Part shown: one piece after another, positions 1-8,696 of the stretch
How the letters are laid out: each line of letters starts with the position of its first letter
How positions within the stretch are numbered: the stretch's first letter is position 1
Assembly: GCA_009877105.1 (NCBI GenBank)
Contig: WXFD01000058.1
Location: 124,001-188,000, forward strand
Direction: 5' to 3'
Origin: Bacteroidales bacterium
GTDB taxonomy: Bacteria > Bacteroidota > Bacteroidia > Bacteroidales > VadinHA17
Length of the DNA stretch: 64,000 nt
Program-made: the position numbers and the translations under genes
Notes under the pieces: model-generated
Told to the model about the DNA's origin: nothing
The model's database searches: none
Seen by the model: the letters and a program-made list of their open reading frames with translations, nothing else

Positions 1-406
1 ATTCCAGATCCTCCTCATCAGCAAACGACAGGGGAATGGCACATATCTCAGGCATCAGCTTCATTTCACCGACATCCTTCCCCTGCAAAAGGTTCAGGAA
101 ATTATATGCTGTTTTCGACTTGTCCCTGTCAAAGCTGGTTTCAGTAAGGATTATGAAGGAATAAGCAGGATCGGTCCTCCTGGTTTCAAAAACGGATGAA
201 CTGATGAATTCATACGGGGTTATCGTCCAGTATTCCTCCACTGCGCGCCTGATGAAAACGTTATAGGGCGAAGTCCCGTCTTCCAGAACCACGCAGGTGG
301 TTGAAGAAATAAATTGCTTTATTTCGGCACTGTTGGGGAAAGGGGCCTGGCCGGTCAGCAAAAGAGGCAAGGCCAGGAAAAAAACAATCACGGGAATTCT
401 ATTCAT
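1..406 (-). CDS. Secreted protein of unknown function (N-terminal part, cut by window edge)
   Basis: The gene starts at an ATG at 406 and stays open to the window edge, giving 135 residues. The N-terminus (MNRIPVIVFFLALPLLLTG, then QAPF) is a typical Sec signal peptide, so the product is exported. The rest has no motif I recognise. It starts 9 bp after the stop of the tyrosine-rich secreted protein, so the two are probably co-transcribed and may act together in the envelope. The C-terminus is missing because of the window boundary, not because of a lesion. Confidence 0.75.
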   Translation of the reverse strand, partial: MNRIPVIVFFLALPLLLTGQAPFPNSAEIKQFISSTTCVVLEDGTSPYNVFIRRAVEEYWTITPYEFISSSVFETRRTDPAYSFIILTETSFDRDKSKTAYNFLNLLQGKDVGEMKLMPEICAIPLSFADEEDLE

Positions 407-415
407 GACCAGCTG

Positions 416-1192
416 TTACTTTTCCGGGAGATACAATGGATTTTTCTCATTGTATTTCCTTATATATACAAAAATCAGATCCTTCTTCTTCTTGCGGGGA
501 AGACGGACATATTCCTCATACAACTGCTCATCCTTCATAAGGAGCATTTCAGCATTGGCAACATCATATTCAAGGATCTTGCCTGTATCGAAATCAATAA
601 GATACTGCCTCAGTTCATTGCGTGCAGTGTTCCTGTATGGTGAATAATAACCGCCGTAAGGAGAATAATAATTGCGGTATGAATAGGGAGAATAATAAGG
701 ATAATAATAAGAATAGGGAGAATAGTAGCGCGAATAATACGGGTCATAATACCCGTAGGGATAGTTGCCGTAATACCTGTCATCATATGTTGTCACGTCA
801 GCAACGAAATGACATATGTTTCCCACAAAGGTGATCCTGCTGAAGTTACCGTCAACCTGGATGTAGAGGATTCCATTCCTCGAGTATCCCCAGACCGTCT
901 TTTTATCAACCTCCTGCCTGATGCCCATACCGTCGTAATAATATATTTTGTCGCCGGAAAAGAGATTCTTGAAGAAATCCTTGTCGTTATAATCGGTGGA
1001 AGTAAGAAGCTTTGCCTTTGGTATGGGATCATTGGCTTTTACCTGATCGAAATTCAGAAATACACCATCGACGAACCTGAAATCAGGAGTAAATTTTACC
1101 ATGCCTTCCGGGGGCTGGCCATTTGCCACGGAACCGCCAGCCAGGAAACAGATAAAAGCTGCCAGAAACAGAATTCCGAAATTTTGCTTCAT
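416..1192 (-). CDS. Secreted protein with tyrosine/proline-rich repeat
   Basis: A 258-residue protein of no family I recognise. Residues 1-25 form a Sec signal peptide. Residues 34-135 look like an ordinary globular domain. Residues 136-187 are an almost pure Tyr/Ser/Pro/Gly/Arg tract built on YYSPY-like units, about half tyrosine. The C-terminal 70 residues are charged, with a KKKK cluster. Such tracts are usually disordered, adhesive or cross-linkable, but that is inference here. The next gene downstream encodes another exported protein 9 bp away. The tract is encoded by a quasi-repetitive stretch (about 630-790) that could vary in length by slippage. Confidence 0.75.
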   Translation of the reverse strand: MKQNFGILFLAAFICFLAGGSVANGQPPEGMVKFTPDFRFVDGVFLNFDQVKANDPIPKAKLLTSTDYNDKDFFKNLFSGDKIYYYDGMGIRQEVDKKTVWGYSRNGILYIQVDGNFSRITFVGNICHFVADVTTYDDRYYGNYPYGYYDPYYSRYYSPYSYYYPYYSPYSYRNYYSPYGGYYSPYRNTARNELRQYLIDFDTGKILEYDVANAEMLLMKDEQLYEEYVRLPRKKKKDLIFVYIRKYNEKNPLYLPEK

Positions 1193-1326
1193 TCTAATGA
1201 GTTCTTAATAATTCCGGATCAAAAACTATACCATATCACAAAAATAACCATTTCTCCGACAGGGTATCAAGCAAATCGCACAGATATTTGTCATTCACAA
1301 ATAAAACTGTCTTACGGTCAGCCGAT

Positions 1327-3225
1327 TCAATCTTCAATGCGGGCCCTTCCTTTTCTGACCAGGGGGATATATTTAAGTGACGGAGATGGAATAAAGCCAT
1401 CAAATCCCAGATCCTGCCATTTTTCATCCACGGCCTTTATAGTTTCCATGTCGGAACAGACAATGTTGGGCCAGGGTCTGGGAAACCCATTCTGCCTGTA
1501 ATGCTTTATTGTTCCGTCGATCAACAAAACAGACCCGGAAATCCATATGTGATCCCTGATCGGATCGGAATTGGCCAGGACCTGCCATGCAACCATAAAA
1601 AGATCAGTCACATCCACGGTATGATCAACTGCCAGAATCAGCCTGAAAGATGATGAATGCTTGTGGTTACCAAAAAGCCTGGCAACCTCGTGAATGCAAT
1701 CAGGCTCTTCAGACGGATTTACAGTGAGGATCAGAATACCCAGTCCTGCATTGTACAAATCAGCATTAATGCTCCTGATCAGGCCTGTATCCGGCAGTGA
1801 TGTCAGTGGATCGGAAGCGGCATCATCAGGCAGTGAACCGGCTTCACTGGCATGACCTGACCTTTCCTCGGGAAATTTTTCCGTTGAATCTATCCCGGCT
1901 TTCCCCCCGAAAGAGAAGCTGTCGGATGCATGGTCAAGGACATCGAGGGGGCCCTTCGTAAAAAAAATGTCAGTTGCAAAATCGGTATTTGCCATTATAT
2001 GCCCTGCCAGTTCACTGTAATCGCGGATGTTGACGGTTCCGCTTACCACAAACACGTATTTTGCAAACATCATCTGTCCTGTTCCCATCAGTGAACTGAC
2101 CACTTTCAATCCCTGGCCCGGGTAACTTTTGCTAATTTTGACAATCAGGAGATTATGGGCAGTTCCTGCATCTGGCATGTGGAAATCCTCTATTTCGGGC
2201 TGCAGGGCGAGTTTAACCGGGGCAAGGAATATTTTTTCAGTTGCTTCTGCAAGGAAGGCATCTTCCTGGGGAGGTATTCCCACTATTGTTGCCGGATATA
2301 CGGCATTTTCAGAGTAAGTTATGCATTTTACATGGAACCTCGGGTAGTAATCTTCAAGGGAATAAAACCCCGTATGGTCACCGAACGGGCCTTCCACGAC
2401 CAGCCCTTCATCCGGATCAACGTATCCTTCAATGACAATATCTGCATCTTCAGGAATGTACAGGTCGTTGGTAAGGCATTTAACCAGCCTGACCTTTTTC
2501 TTTCTGAGGAATCCGGCAAGAATGTACTCATTGATATTTTCAGGAAGGGGAGCAGTGGCAGAATAAGCATAAACCGGATCGCCTCCCAGTGTTACAGTCA
2601 CAGGCATTCTGCATTTTTTCTTTTTCCAGGCTTCAAAATGTTTGGCACCGGTTTTATGCCTGTGCCAGTGCATTGCCGCCGTACTGGCATTGAGGATCTG
2701 TATTCTGTACATTCCAACATTAGTTGCGCCGGTCTCAGGATCAGAAGTATGGACCATGGGGAGGGTAAAAAAGCGCCCCCCGTCGTGAGGCCAGCATTTC
2801 AGTACCGGGAATATTGAAAGATCCGGGTCATTGATGACGATCTGCTGGCATTTCCCCTTTTTCCGGCTTGTCGCAGGCAGGAATTTTGACAGTTCCAGGA
2901 GTTTGGGCAGGGCTGAGATCTTATTCAGGAGTGAAGCATGCTTCCGGGTTAACAGACCGGGGATTTTTTCAATTTCAGCGGCGGCAGATGAAATGTCCGT
3001 CTGACTTAATGCAAGTGAAATGAGTTTGCCGGAACCGAAGGCATTAATAAGCAGTGGAAACCTGGTTCCCGTATTTTCGAACAAAAGCGCCTTTCCGCCT
3101 GCCTTGAAGACTCTGTCGGCAATATCGGTTATTTCAAGGACAGGATTAACGAATGATTTTATTCTGTGGAGTTCGCCTTCTTCCTCAAGCTTTCTGATAT
3201 ATGATGATAGTCCGGAGTATGCCAT
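1327..3225 (-). CDS. ubiD: UbiD-family prenylated-FMN decarboxylase
   Basis: A 632-residue protein of the UbiD family, which decarboxylates aromatic or polyprenyl-aromatic acids with prenylated FMN. In this phylum the likely role is late menaquinone synthesis. Conserved stretches include TNVGMYR (cofactor Asn and Arg), MHWHRHKTG, ALGGDP-like VTLGGDPVYAYSA, DIVIEGYV and VEGPFGDHTGFYS with the conserved Glu and Asp. It is longer than E. coli UbiD (about 500 residues), with an acidic Ser/Asp/Ala-rich insert near residues 455-485 and an extended C-terminal domain, as in other Bacteroidota versions that I recall. Its partner flavin prenyltransferase (ubiX) is not in the window. Substrate assignment is inferred from the family. 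Confidence 0.85.
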   Translation of the reverse strand: MAYSGLSSYIRKLEEEGELHRIKSFVNPVLEITDIADRVFKAGGKALLFENTGTRFPLLINAFGSGKLISLALSQTDISSAAAEIEKIPGLLTRKHASLLNKISALPKLLELSKFLPATSRKKGKCQQIVINDPDLSIFPVLKCWPHDGGRFFTLPMVHTSDPETGATNVGMYRIQILNASTAAMHWHRHKTGAKHFEAWKKKKCRMPVTVTLGGDPVYAYSATAPLPENINEYILAGFLRKKKVRLVKCLTNDLYIPEDADIVIEGYVDPDEGLVVEGPFGDHTGFYSLEDYYPRFHVKCITYSENAVYPATIVGIPPQEDAFLAEATEKIFLAPVKLALQPEIEDFHMPDAGTAHNLLIVKISKSYPGQGLKVVSSLMGTGQMMFAKYVFVVSGTVNIRDYSELAGHIMANTDFATDIFFTKGPLDVLDHASDSFSFGGKAGIDSTEKFPEERSGHASEAGSLPDDAASDPLTSLPDTGLIRSINADLYNAGLGILILTVNPSEEPDCIHEVARLFGNHKHSSSFRLILAVDHTVDVTDLFMVAWQVLANSDPIRDHIWISGSVLLIDGTIKHYRQNGFPRPWPNIVCSDMETIKAVDEKWQDLGFDGFIPSPSLKYIPLVRKGRARIED

Positions 3226-3277
3226 TATGAATATTTAAAGGCATAAAGATATTGAATATGGGGGTATATAAAACAGT

Positions 3278-3721
3278 GATGGGAACTATTCCTTGGATTA
3301 GTTCCCATCCATCATTTACAGCCGAAGCCGTGTATGACGTCAGATTACTGTTATTTTGGTCGGCGGTATTTCCTGACGCTGGGTCAGGCTTTACTGCCCT
3401 GGGCTTTCCGGATCTGCCTTTTACGGCAGAACCTTCCGGCTGTCCTTTTTTCCCGCCGGAGCGGGACTTCCGGGACGAAGTGTCATTCAGGCCCTGGGAT
3501 CAATTCCCGAAGGAATCGCACCAGTTTCGGGAAATCGTGACCGAAGTCTCTTTTTCCTGAAGCCCTGTGACCCAATCGTTGAAAGAACGTTTCCGATTTT
3601 CTCCGATCTGCTGAACATCCTGAACCGGGGTTCATTCGTCCAGACTTCGGCTCTCCTGGTGCGCGGTCCCGAAGGTCCGAGAGAACCGGAACTTGTTCCA
3701 CTTAAGAAACCTTTTCCGGTT
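3278..3721. repeat. Cluster of short inverted repeats (hairpin-rich segment)
   Basis: At least six stem-loops are visible: 3278-3287 with 3300-3309 (10 bp, GATGGGAACT); 3372-3377 with 3383-3388 (CCTGAC); 3408-3418 with 3425-3439 (CCGGATCTGCC, 11 pairs with a 4-nt bulge); 3451-3456 with 3461-3466 (TCCCGC); 3504-3511 with 3526-3533 (TTCCCGAA); 3684-3691 with 3714-3721 (AACCGGAA). None has a following T-run that would make it an ordinary terminator. The segment looks richer in G+C than the flanking AT-rich sequence. It could be a structured RNA or a decayed element; neither is proven. Confidence 0.55.
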
Positions 3722-3831
3722 CCGCATCATTTGAGCAACCTTTTATCTCTCATCTGATAGACCAAATGTAATATAAGAAAATGATACAACGACCAGGCAG
3801 CTTTTCATTATTTTACACGGGATATAAACAC

Positions 3832-3857
3832 ACGTTATCAACAATTGTTAATAACGT
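3832..3857. repeat. 26-bp near-perfect palindrome
   Basis: The arms ACGTTATC and AATAACGT flank the core AACAATTGTT; 12 of 13 base pairs are symmetric. It lies just beyond the eno terminator. Such a dyad fits a protein-binding site. A DnaA-box-like 9-mer (TTATCAACA, one mismatch) sits inside it at 3835-3843. Confidence 0.5.
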
Positions 3858-3864
3858 CGGAAAA

Positions 3865-3906
3865 GTCCGAAAAATGAAGCCCATGTATGTATTCACACAT
3901 GGGCTT
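3865..3906 (-). terminator. Rho-independent terminator of eno
   Basis: On the minus strand, 88 bases after the eno stop, arms AAGCCCATGT and ACATGGGCTT form a perfect 10-bp stem with a 10-nt loop, followed by CATTTTT. This is a classic intrinsic terminator for eno transcription. Confidence 0.8.
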
Positions 3907-3993
3907 GCAATAGTCTGGCGGGTTTACACAAAGCGGATATCTGTGTTTCCCCGTAAAATGCCTGGTATAGTAATTATTCAATTTCTGAATGAA

Positions 3994-5271
3994 TTATTTT
4001 TTATATCCGTAAACAGCAAGGTTACCAAGTGACTCCTCAATCCTGAGCAGCTGGTTGTATTTGCAGATCCTGTCAGTCCTGCTGCAGGAGCCTGTTTTAA
4101 TCTGCCCTGCATTCACTGCAACAGCCACGTCAGCAATGGTTGAATCTTCAGTTTCGCCGGAACGGTGTGAGATCACAGCAGTGTAACCTGCCCTGTGGGC
4201 CATGTCGATGGCATTGAGTGTTTCCGTGAGTGAACCGATCTGGTTCAGTTTAACAAGTATGGAGTTGGCACAGCCGAGTTCAATACCTTTTTTCAGATAT
4301 TCAACATTGGTGACAAAAACATCATCGCCCACAATCTGGATTTTATGTCCGAGCCTTTGAGTCATCAGTTTCCAACCGTCCCAATCACTTTCAGCCATTC
4401 CATCCTCAATAGAATCAATTGGAAACATACCTGTCAGCTTCTCAAAGTAATCAACCTGTTCGGCAGATGATTTCCGGGGTGCATTCTGCCCCTGGAACCT
4501 TGAATAATCATAGATCCCGTCTTTATAAAACTCGGACGCTGCGGCATCAAGGGCTATGGTGATATCGGAACCGGGTTTATATCCGGCTGCTGTTATTGCA
4601 TTAACAATAGTTTCGAGGGCATCCTCCGGCCCGTCGAGATTCGGGGCGAAGCCTCCCTCATCACCGACAGCCGTGCTTAATCCGCGTTTTTTCAGCACTT
4701 TCTTGAGAGAATGGAAGACTTCGGCACCCATTCTGAGGCCCTCATGGAAACTGGTTGCTCCAACCGGCCTGATCATAAACTCCTGGAAAGCAATGGGTGC
4801 GTCGGAATGGGATCCTCCGTTTATTATATTCATCATTGGCACAGGAAGGGTTATTGCATTTGAACCTCCTATGTAGCGGTAAAGGGGAAGCCCGTGGTAA
4901 GCGGCGGCGGCTTTGGCGACAGCAAGGGATACACCCAGGATGGCATTCGCACCCAGGTTGCTCTTGGTTTTAGTACCATCGAGCTCCAGCATTTTCCTGT
5001 CAATGGCAGCCTGCTCGGTGACATCCATACCCATGACTTCTTCAGCGATTACGTTGTTTACGTTATGGACAGCCTTCAAGACTCCCTTTCCGAGATAACG
5101 GGATTCATCCCCGTCGCGGAGTTCAAGCGCCTCATTTTCGCCCGTAGAGGCACCTGAAGGCACTGCAGCCCGTCCCTGGAAACCGCTGGCCGTTAAAACA
5201 TCAACTTCAATTGTAGGATTGCCGCGGGAATCGAGAATTTCACGGGCATGTACATTAACTATCTGTCCCAT
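3994..5271 (-). CDS. eno: Enolase
   Basis: Converts 2-phosphoglycerate to phosphoenolpyruvate in glycolysis. The 425 residues match the family length. Visible signatures are the N-terminal AREILDSRGNPTIEVD, the substrate loop SGASTGENEALELRDGD, the Mg-binding DD in IVGDDVFVTN, and the C-terminal SHRSGETEDSTIADVAVA containing the enolase signature. It is preceded by a 221-bp gap after rplQ and followed by its own terminator at 3865-3906, so it is probably a separate unit at the end of the ribosomal cluster. A one-mismatch promoter -7 element (TACCATTG) lies at 5294-5301. Confidence 0.97.
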   Translation of the reverse strand: MGQIVNVHAREILDSRGNPTIEVDVLTASGFQGRAAVPSGASTGENEALELRDGDESRYLGKGVLKAVHNVNNVIAEEVMGMDVTEQAAIDRKMLELDGTKTKSNLGANAILGVSLAVAKAAAAYHGLPLYRYIGGSNAITLPVPMMNIINGGSHSDAPIAFQEFMIRPVGATSFHEGLRMGAEVFHSLKKVLKKRGLSTAVGDEGGFAPNLDGPEDALETIVNAITAAGYKPGSDITIALDAAASEFYKDGIYDYSRFQGQNAPRKSSAEQVDYFEKLTGMFPIDSIEDGMAESDWDGWKLMTQRLGHKIQIVGDDVFVTNVEYLKKGIELGCANSILVKLNQIGSLTETLNAIDMAHRAGYTAVISHRSGETEDSTIADVAVAVNAGQIKTGSCSRTDRICKYNQLLRIEESLGNLAVYGYKK

Positions 5272-5492
5272 AGGAATTTATTTTTTTATTTGACAATGGT
5301 AAGTATTCGAACTTGGTTCAATGCCTTTACGGGTGTTTTAAAAATCGGGCAATTACAGGTCCGGGTTCAGCATCTCAGGTCAGCCATATGGCAGAGCCGC
5401 AGGTAAGAATGCTTGTCTCATTAGTGTCCTTCATTGATGTGTTCCCGTACCCGGTAATGTATTTTAACATGAGGGAAACATTGCATTGCTAA

Positions 5493-6056
5493 TTATTCCT
5501 TGTCTTCAGATTCAGCAACGTCGGTGGCATCAGGTTCAGGTGATTTGTCATCAACTGCAGGAGTTTCCGGAACCTGTTTTGCCTTTGCAGAAGCAGGCTT
5601 TGCTGTTTTTGAAGCATCCGTTTCGGTACGGGTCTTCTTTGCGGACCTTCTGCGTCTTCCGGGTTTGGCTTTGGTTGTTTCTATCCCAAGCATACCCTCA
5701 TTGTAATCAACGAGCTCAATAATGCACATTTCAGCACTATCGCCCAACCTGCTTCCTGTTTTCAGTATTCTTGTATATCCGCCCGGCCTGTCTGCAATTT
5801 TAGGGGAAATCTCCCTGAAAAGTTCGGAGACAGCAGTTTTATCCTGCAGGTAACTGAATACAACCCGCCTGGAATGTGTGGAATCATCTTTTGACTTTGT
5901 GATCAGAGGCTCAACATAGGACCTGAGGGCTTTTGCCTTGGCAAGCGTTGTGGTAATTCTCTTGTGCATAATCAGCGACGTTGCCATATTGGCCATCATT
6001 GCCTTTCTGTGTGAGCTTGTTCTTCCGAGATGATTAATTACTTTATTATGTCGCAT
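5493..6056 (-). CDS. rplQ: 50S ribosomal protein L17
   Basis: Large-subunit protein near the exit tunnel. The N-terminal 120 residues are canonical (MRHNKVINHLGRTSSHRKAM). After about residue 130 comes a 55-residue low-complexity tail, first basic (GRRRRSAKK) and then acidic (ESEDKE). The family is about 120 residues in E. coli; a charged extension is common in Bacteroidota. It is the last gene of the alpha operon, 26 bp after rpoA. Confidence 0.97.
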   Translation of the reverse strand: MRHNKVINHLGRTSSHRKAMMANMATSLIMHKRITTTLAKAKALRSYVEPLITKSKDDSTHSRRVVFSYLQDKTAVSELFREISPKIADRPGGYTRILKTGSRLGDSAEMCIIELVDYNEGMLGIETTKAKPGRRRRSAKKTRTETDASKTAKPASAKAKQVPETPAVDDKSPEPDATDVAESEDKE

Positions 6057-6082
6057 TTGTTTATTCCTTATCCGGTTTTAAA

Positions 6083-7075
6083 TTAGTCTTTATCAAGCTT
6101 GTACTTTGCCACATCCATTCCAAACGACAGGTTCATCGACTCAAGGCGTTCATCCAGCTCGGTAAGGGATTTCTTTCCGAAATTCCTGAATTTGAGAAGG
6201 TCATTCTTGTTGAATTTAACCAGGTCGCCAAGGGTTTCAACCTCAGCTGCCCTAAGGCAGTTCAGCGCCCTGACTGACAGGTCGAGGTCAATCAGCTTAG
6301 TCTTAAGCAGCTGACGCATGTGCAGTATTTCTTCATCAAATTCCTCATTTGCAAGCTTATCGTCCGAATCGAGGGTAATCTTTTCATCGGAAAACAGCAT
6401 AAAGTGATAAATCAGTATTTTTGCGGCTTCCTTAAGGGCTTCCTTTGGGTGGACGGAACCGTCGGTTTCTATTTCAAGAAGGAGTTTCTCGTAGTCGGTT
6501 TTTTGCTCTACCCGGTAATTCTCGACTGTATATTTTACATTTTTTATAGGTGTGAATATCGAGTCGAGTGCAATCAGCCCGAATTCACTGTCGGCTGGCT
6601 GGTTTTCCTCAGCCGGTACATATCCTCTTCCCTTGTTAACGGTCAGTTCCATCTGGATTTTTACATCTGGTTCCATTCTGAAGATTACCAGATCGGGATT
6701 GAGAACTTCAAAGCTGCTCAGCACGCTGTTCAGGTTGCCGGCCCTGAACACATCCTGGCCGCTGAATTTGACCGTCACCTTTTCGTGATCAACGTCTTCG
6801 ACAATTCTTTTAAAACGGATCTGCTTGAGGTTAAGGATGATCTCGGTTACATCCTCAATAACTCCTGTGATTGTGGAGAATTCGTGATCGATCCCGTCGA
6901 TTTTCACCGTGGTAATTGCATATCCCTCCAGGGAAGACAGAAGGATTCTCCTCAGGGCATTTCCAACGGTAATGCCATAGCCGGGCTCGAGGGGTCGAAA
7001 CTCAAATTTCCCCAATCGGTTATTGGCTTCAAGCATTATTACCTTGTCAGGCTTTTGGAATGATAGAATGGCCAT
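6083..7075 (-). CDS. rpoA: RNA polymerase alpha subunit
   Basis: Scaffold subunit of RNA polymerase. The 330 residues hold the dimerising N-terminal domain (about 1-230, with GYGITVGNALRRILLSSLEG) and the DNA- and activator-binding C-terminal domain (about 255-320, with LSVRALNCLRAAEVETLGDL). It sits in the usual rpsD-rpoA-rplQ order, 18 bp after rpsD. Confidence 0.98.
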   Translation of the reverse strand: MAILSFQKPDKVIMLEANNRLGKFEFRPLEPGYGITVGNALRRILLSSLEGYAITTVKIDGIDHEFSTITGVIEDVTEIILNLKQIRFKRIVEDVDHEKVTVKFSGQDVFRAGNLNSVLSSFEVLNPDLVIFRMEPDVKIQMELTVNKGRGYVPAEENQPADSEFGLIALDSIFTPIKNVKYTVENYRVEQKTDYEKLLLEIETDGSVHPKEALKEAAKILIYHFMLFSDEKITLDSDDKLANEEFDEEILHMRQLLKTKLIDLDLSVRALNCLRAAEVETLGDLVKFNKNDLLKFRNFGKKSLTELDERLESMNLSFGMDVAKYKLDKD

Positions 7076-7093
7076 AGAATTTAGCTTATATTA

Positions 7094-7702
7094 TTACTTG
7101 GAATACAATTCAACGATTAGCTGTTCCTTAATATCTTCAGGAATATCAGAGCGTTCCGGCACAGTCATGAACTTGCCTGCCATTTGTGCATCGTCCCATT
7201 CCAGCCATGGGAGCCTTGAGTATTTTCTTGTGGCGAGGGATTCTGTTATCCTTTCGAGGGATTTTGATTTCTCGCGGACACCAACAATATCACCGGGGCT
7301 AAGCTGATATGATGGTATGTTGACCACGTTGCCATTTACAGTGATATGACGGTGTGAAACAAGCTGCCTTGCAGAAGCCCTTGTAAGTGCAATTCCAAAA
7401 CGGTATACCACATTATCAAGTCGTGATTCAAGGAGTTTCAGAAGCTCCTCACCCGTTACACCCTTGCTGGCCGAAGCTTTTTCAAAGGTATTCCGGAACT
7501 GACGTTCAAGTATTCCGTAAGTGTACTTGACCTTTTGCTTTTCTCTCAGCTGAACACCATATTCCGATGTTTTCTTTCTTTTCTTGTTGATCCCGTGCTG
7601 CCCCGGCGGGAAATTTTTTCTGTCGAGGTATTTATCGGGTCCGTAAACAGGTTCCCCGAATTTTCTTGCAATTCTCGATTTCGGGCCAATATATCTTGCC
7701 AT
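7094..7702 (-). CDS. rpsD: 30S ribosomal protein S4
   Basis: Primary 16S rRNA binder and small-subunit assembly initiator. The 202 residues start MARYIGPKSRIARKFGEP and include the S4 RNA-binding domain (about 92-155, LESRLDNVVYRFG). There is no N-terminal zinc cysteine set, so this is the zinc-free form. S4 represses the alpha operon in E. coli; no evidence for or against that is visible here. Confidence 0.98.
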   Translation of the reverse strand: MARYIGPKSRIARKFGEPVYGPDKYLDRKNFPPGQHGINKKRKKTSEYGVQLREKQKVKYTYGILERQFRNTFEKASASKGVTGEELLKLLESRLDNVVYRFGIALTRASARQLVSHRHITVNGNVVNIPSYQLSPGDIVGVREKSKSLERITESLATRKYSRLPWLEWDDAQMAGKFMTVPERSDIPEDIKEQLIVELYSK

Positions 7703-7745
7703 GTTCGCTTATTTTAAATTCCTGGAAAAAGTTTGAAGTTTGAAA

Positions 7746-8135
7746 TCACACCCGTCTTCTGCCTGGTGCACGGCATCCGTTATGCGGCATTGGTGTCACG
7801 TCGACTATTTCAGTGACCTCTATTCCTGCATTGTTGATTGACCTGATAGCCGACTCACGACCAGCGCCCGGGCCCTTGACAAAGACCTTTACCTTTCTCA
7901 GTCCCAGATCGTATGCCACCTTTGAACATTCTTCCGATGCCATCTGGGCTGCATATGGAGTGTTCTTTTTCGATCCCTTGAAGCCCATCCTTCCTGCCGA
8001 GGCCCATGAAATAACCTGACCGGAATTGTTTGTGAGTGTAACAATGATATTATTGAACGACGAATGAATATGAGCCTGACCGTTAGGTTCCACCTTAACA
8101 ATTCTTTTCTTCTGCGCTCCGGTTTTTTTTGCCAT
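7746..8135 (-). CDS. rpsK: 30S ribosomal protein S11
   Basis: Small-subunit platform protein contacting the mRNA exit path. The 129 residues include HSSFNNIIVTLTNNSGQV and the C-terminal GCRAPGRRRV, both diagnostic. It lies 11 bp after rpsM in the alpha operon. Confidence 0.98.
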   Translation of the reverse strand: MAKKTGAQKKRIVKVEPNGQAHIHSSFNNIIVTLTNNSGQVISWASAGRMGFKGSKKNTPYAAQMASEECSKVAYDLGLRKVKVFVKGPGAGRESAIRSINNAGIEVTEIVDVTPMPHNGCRAPGRRRV

Positions 8136-8146
8136 GTTCCAATTAA

Positions 8147-8524
8147 TTATTTAGTAGCTTTTTTCTTATTTGCAACGGTTTTCTTTCTTCCCTTGCGGGT
8201 TCTGGCATTATTCTTGGTACTCTGCCCTCTTACAGGCAGGCCAAGACGGTGGCGGACCCCCCGGTAGCAGCCAATATCCATCAGTCTTTTGATATTAAGC
8301 TGGGTTTCGGATCTCAATTCCCCCTCGAGCTTATAGTTGTCGTTTAAAATGCGGCGGATTGTATTAATCTGTTCATCGGTCCAGTCCTGAACCTTTACAT
8401 TACGGTCAATACCAGCCTCATCAAGTACTTTCTGTGCAGTGCTCCTCCCGACTCCATAGATATGGGTCAGGCCAATTTCACCCCTTTTGTTCCTGGGTAA
8501 GTCAACACCAACTATTCGTGCCAT
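8147..8524 (-). CDS. rpsM: 30S ribosomal protein S13
   Basis: Small-subunit head protein that contacts P-site tRNA and bridges to the large subunit. The 125 residues open MARIVGVDLPRNKRGEIGL and carry the helix-hairpin-helix GVGRSTAQKVL and the basic tail RGQSTKNNARTRKGRKK. First gene of the alpha operon, 41 bp after rpmJ. Confidence 0.98.
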   Translation of the reverse strand: MARIVGVDLPRNKRGEIGLTHIYGVGRSTAQKVLDEAGIDRNVKVQDWTDEQINTIRRILNDNYKLEGELRSETQLNIKRLMDIGCYRGVRHRLGLPVRGQSTKNNARTRKGRKKTVANKKKATK

Positions 8525-8565
8525 ATATTATTATTATTCTTAAATAAATTGCAAAATTACACAAA

Positions 8566-8682
8566 TTATCCCTGTCTCTGTTTGAACTTGGGATTTTTCT
8601 TGCTGATTACATACAAGCGTCCCTTGCGCCTCACGATTTTGCAGTCGGCGCTGCGCTTTTTAACAGATGCCCTTACTTTCAT
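8566..8682 (-). CDS. rpmJ: 50S ribosomal protein L36 (38 residues)
   Basis: Reading from the ATG at 8682 gives a 38-residue protein beginning MKVRASVKKRSADCKIVRR and ending KQRQG, which is L36. Only one of the four zinc-ribbon ligands remains (Cys14), so this is the zinc-free form normal for Bacteroidota. It lies between infA (14 bp) and rpsM (41 bp), its usual place. Confidence 0.96.
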   Translation of the reverse strand: MKVRASVKKRSADCKIVRRKGRLYVISKKNPKFKQRQG

Positions 8683-8696
8683 TATCTTAATATTAC

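Larger units (their letters stand above)
3226..3993. other. Long non-coding region between ubiD and eno
   Basis: About 770 bp with no convincing gene. Open frames at 3252-3560 (plus) and 3483-3701 (minus) look like chance frames: no family resemblance and skewed composition. The stretch holds many short inverted repeats (3278-3721), a 26-bp near-palindrome (3832-3857) and the eno terminator (3865-3906). These are listed separately. Confidence 0.7.

Noticed and set aside
455..1192. Plus-strand open frames over the tyrosine-rich gene
   Set aside because: They are shadows of the repeat-rich minus-strand gene and have no independent support.
3252..3701. Open frames of 102 (plus) and 72 (minus) codons in the ubiD-eno gap
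   Set aside because: No signal peptide, domain or family resemblance; composition reflects the hairpin-rich DNA and the frames overlap on opposite strands.
3835..3843. DnaA-box-like TTATCAACA near eno, with another at 23456-23464
   Set aside because: Both have one mismatch to the consensus and stand alone; there is no box cluster, AT-rich unwinding element or dnaA gene, so no origin is called.
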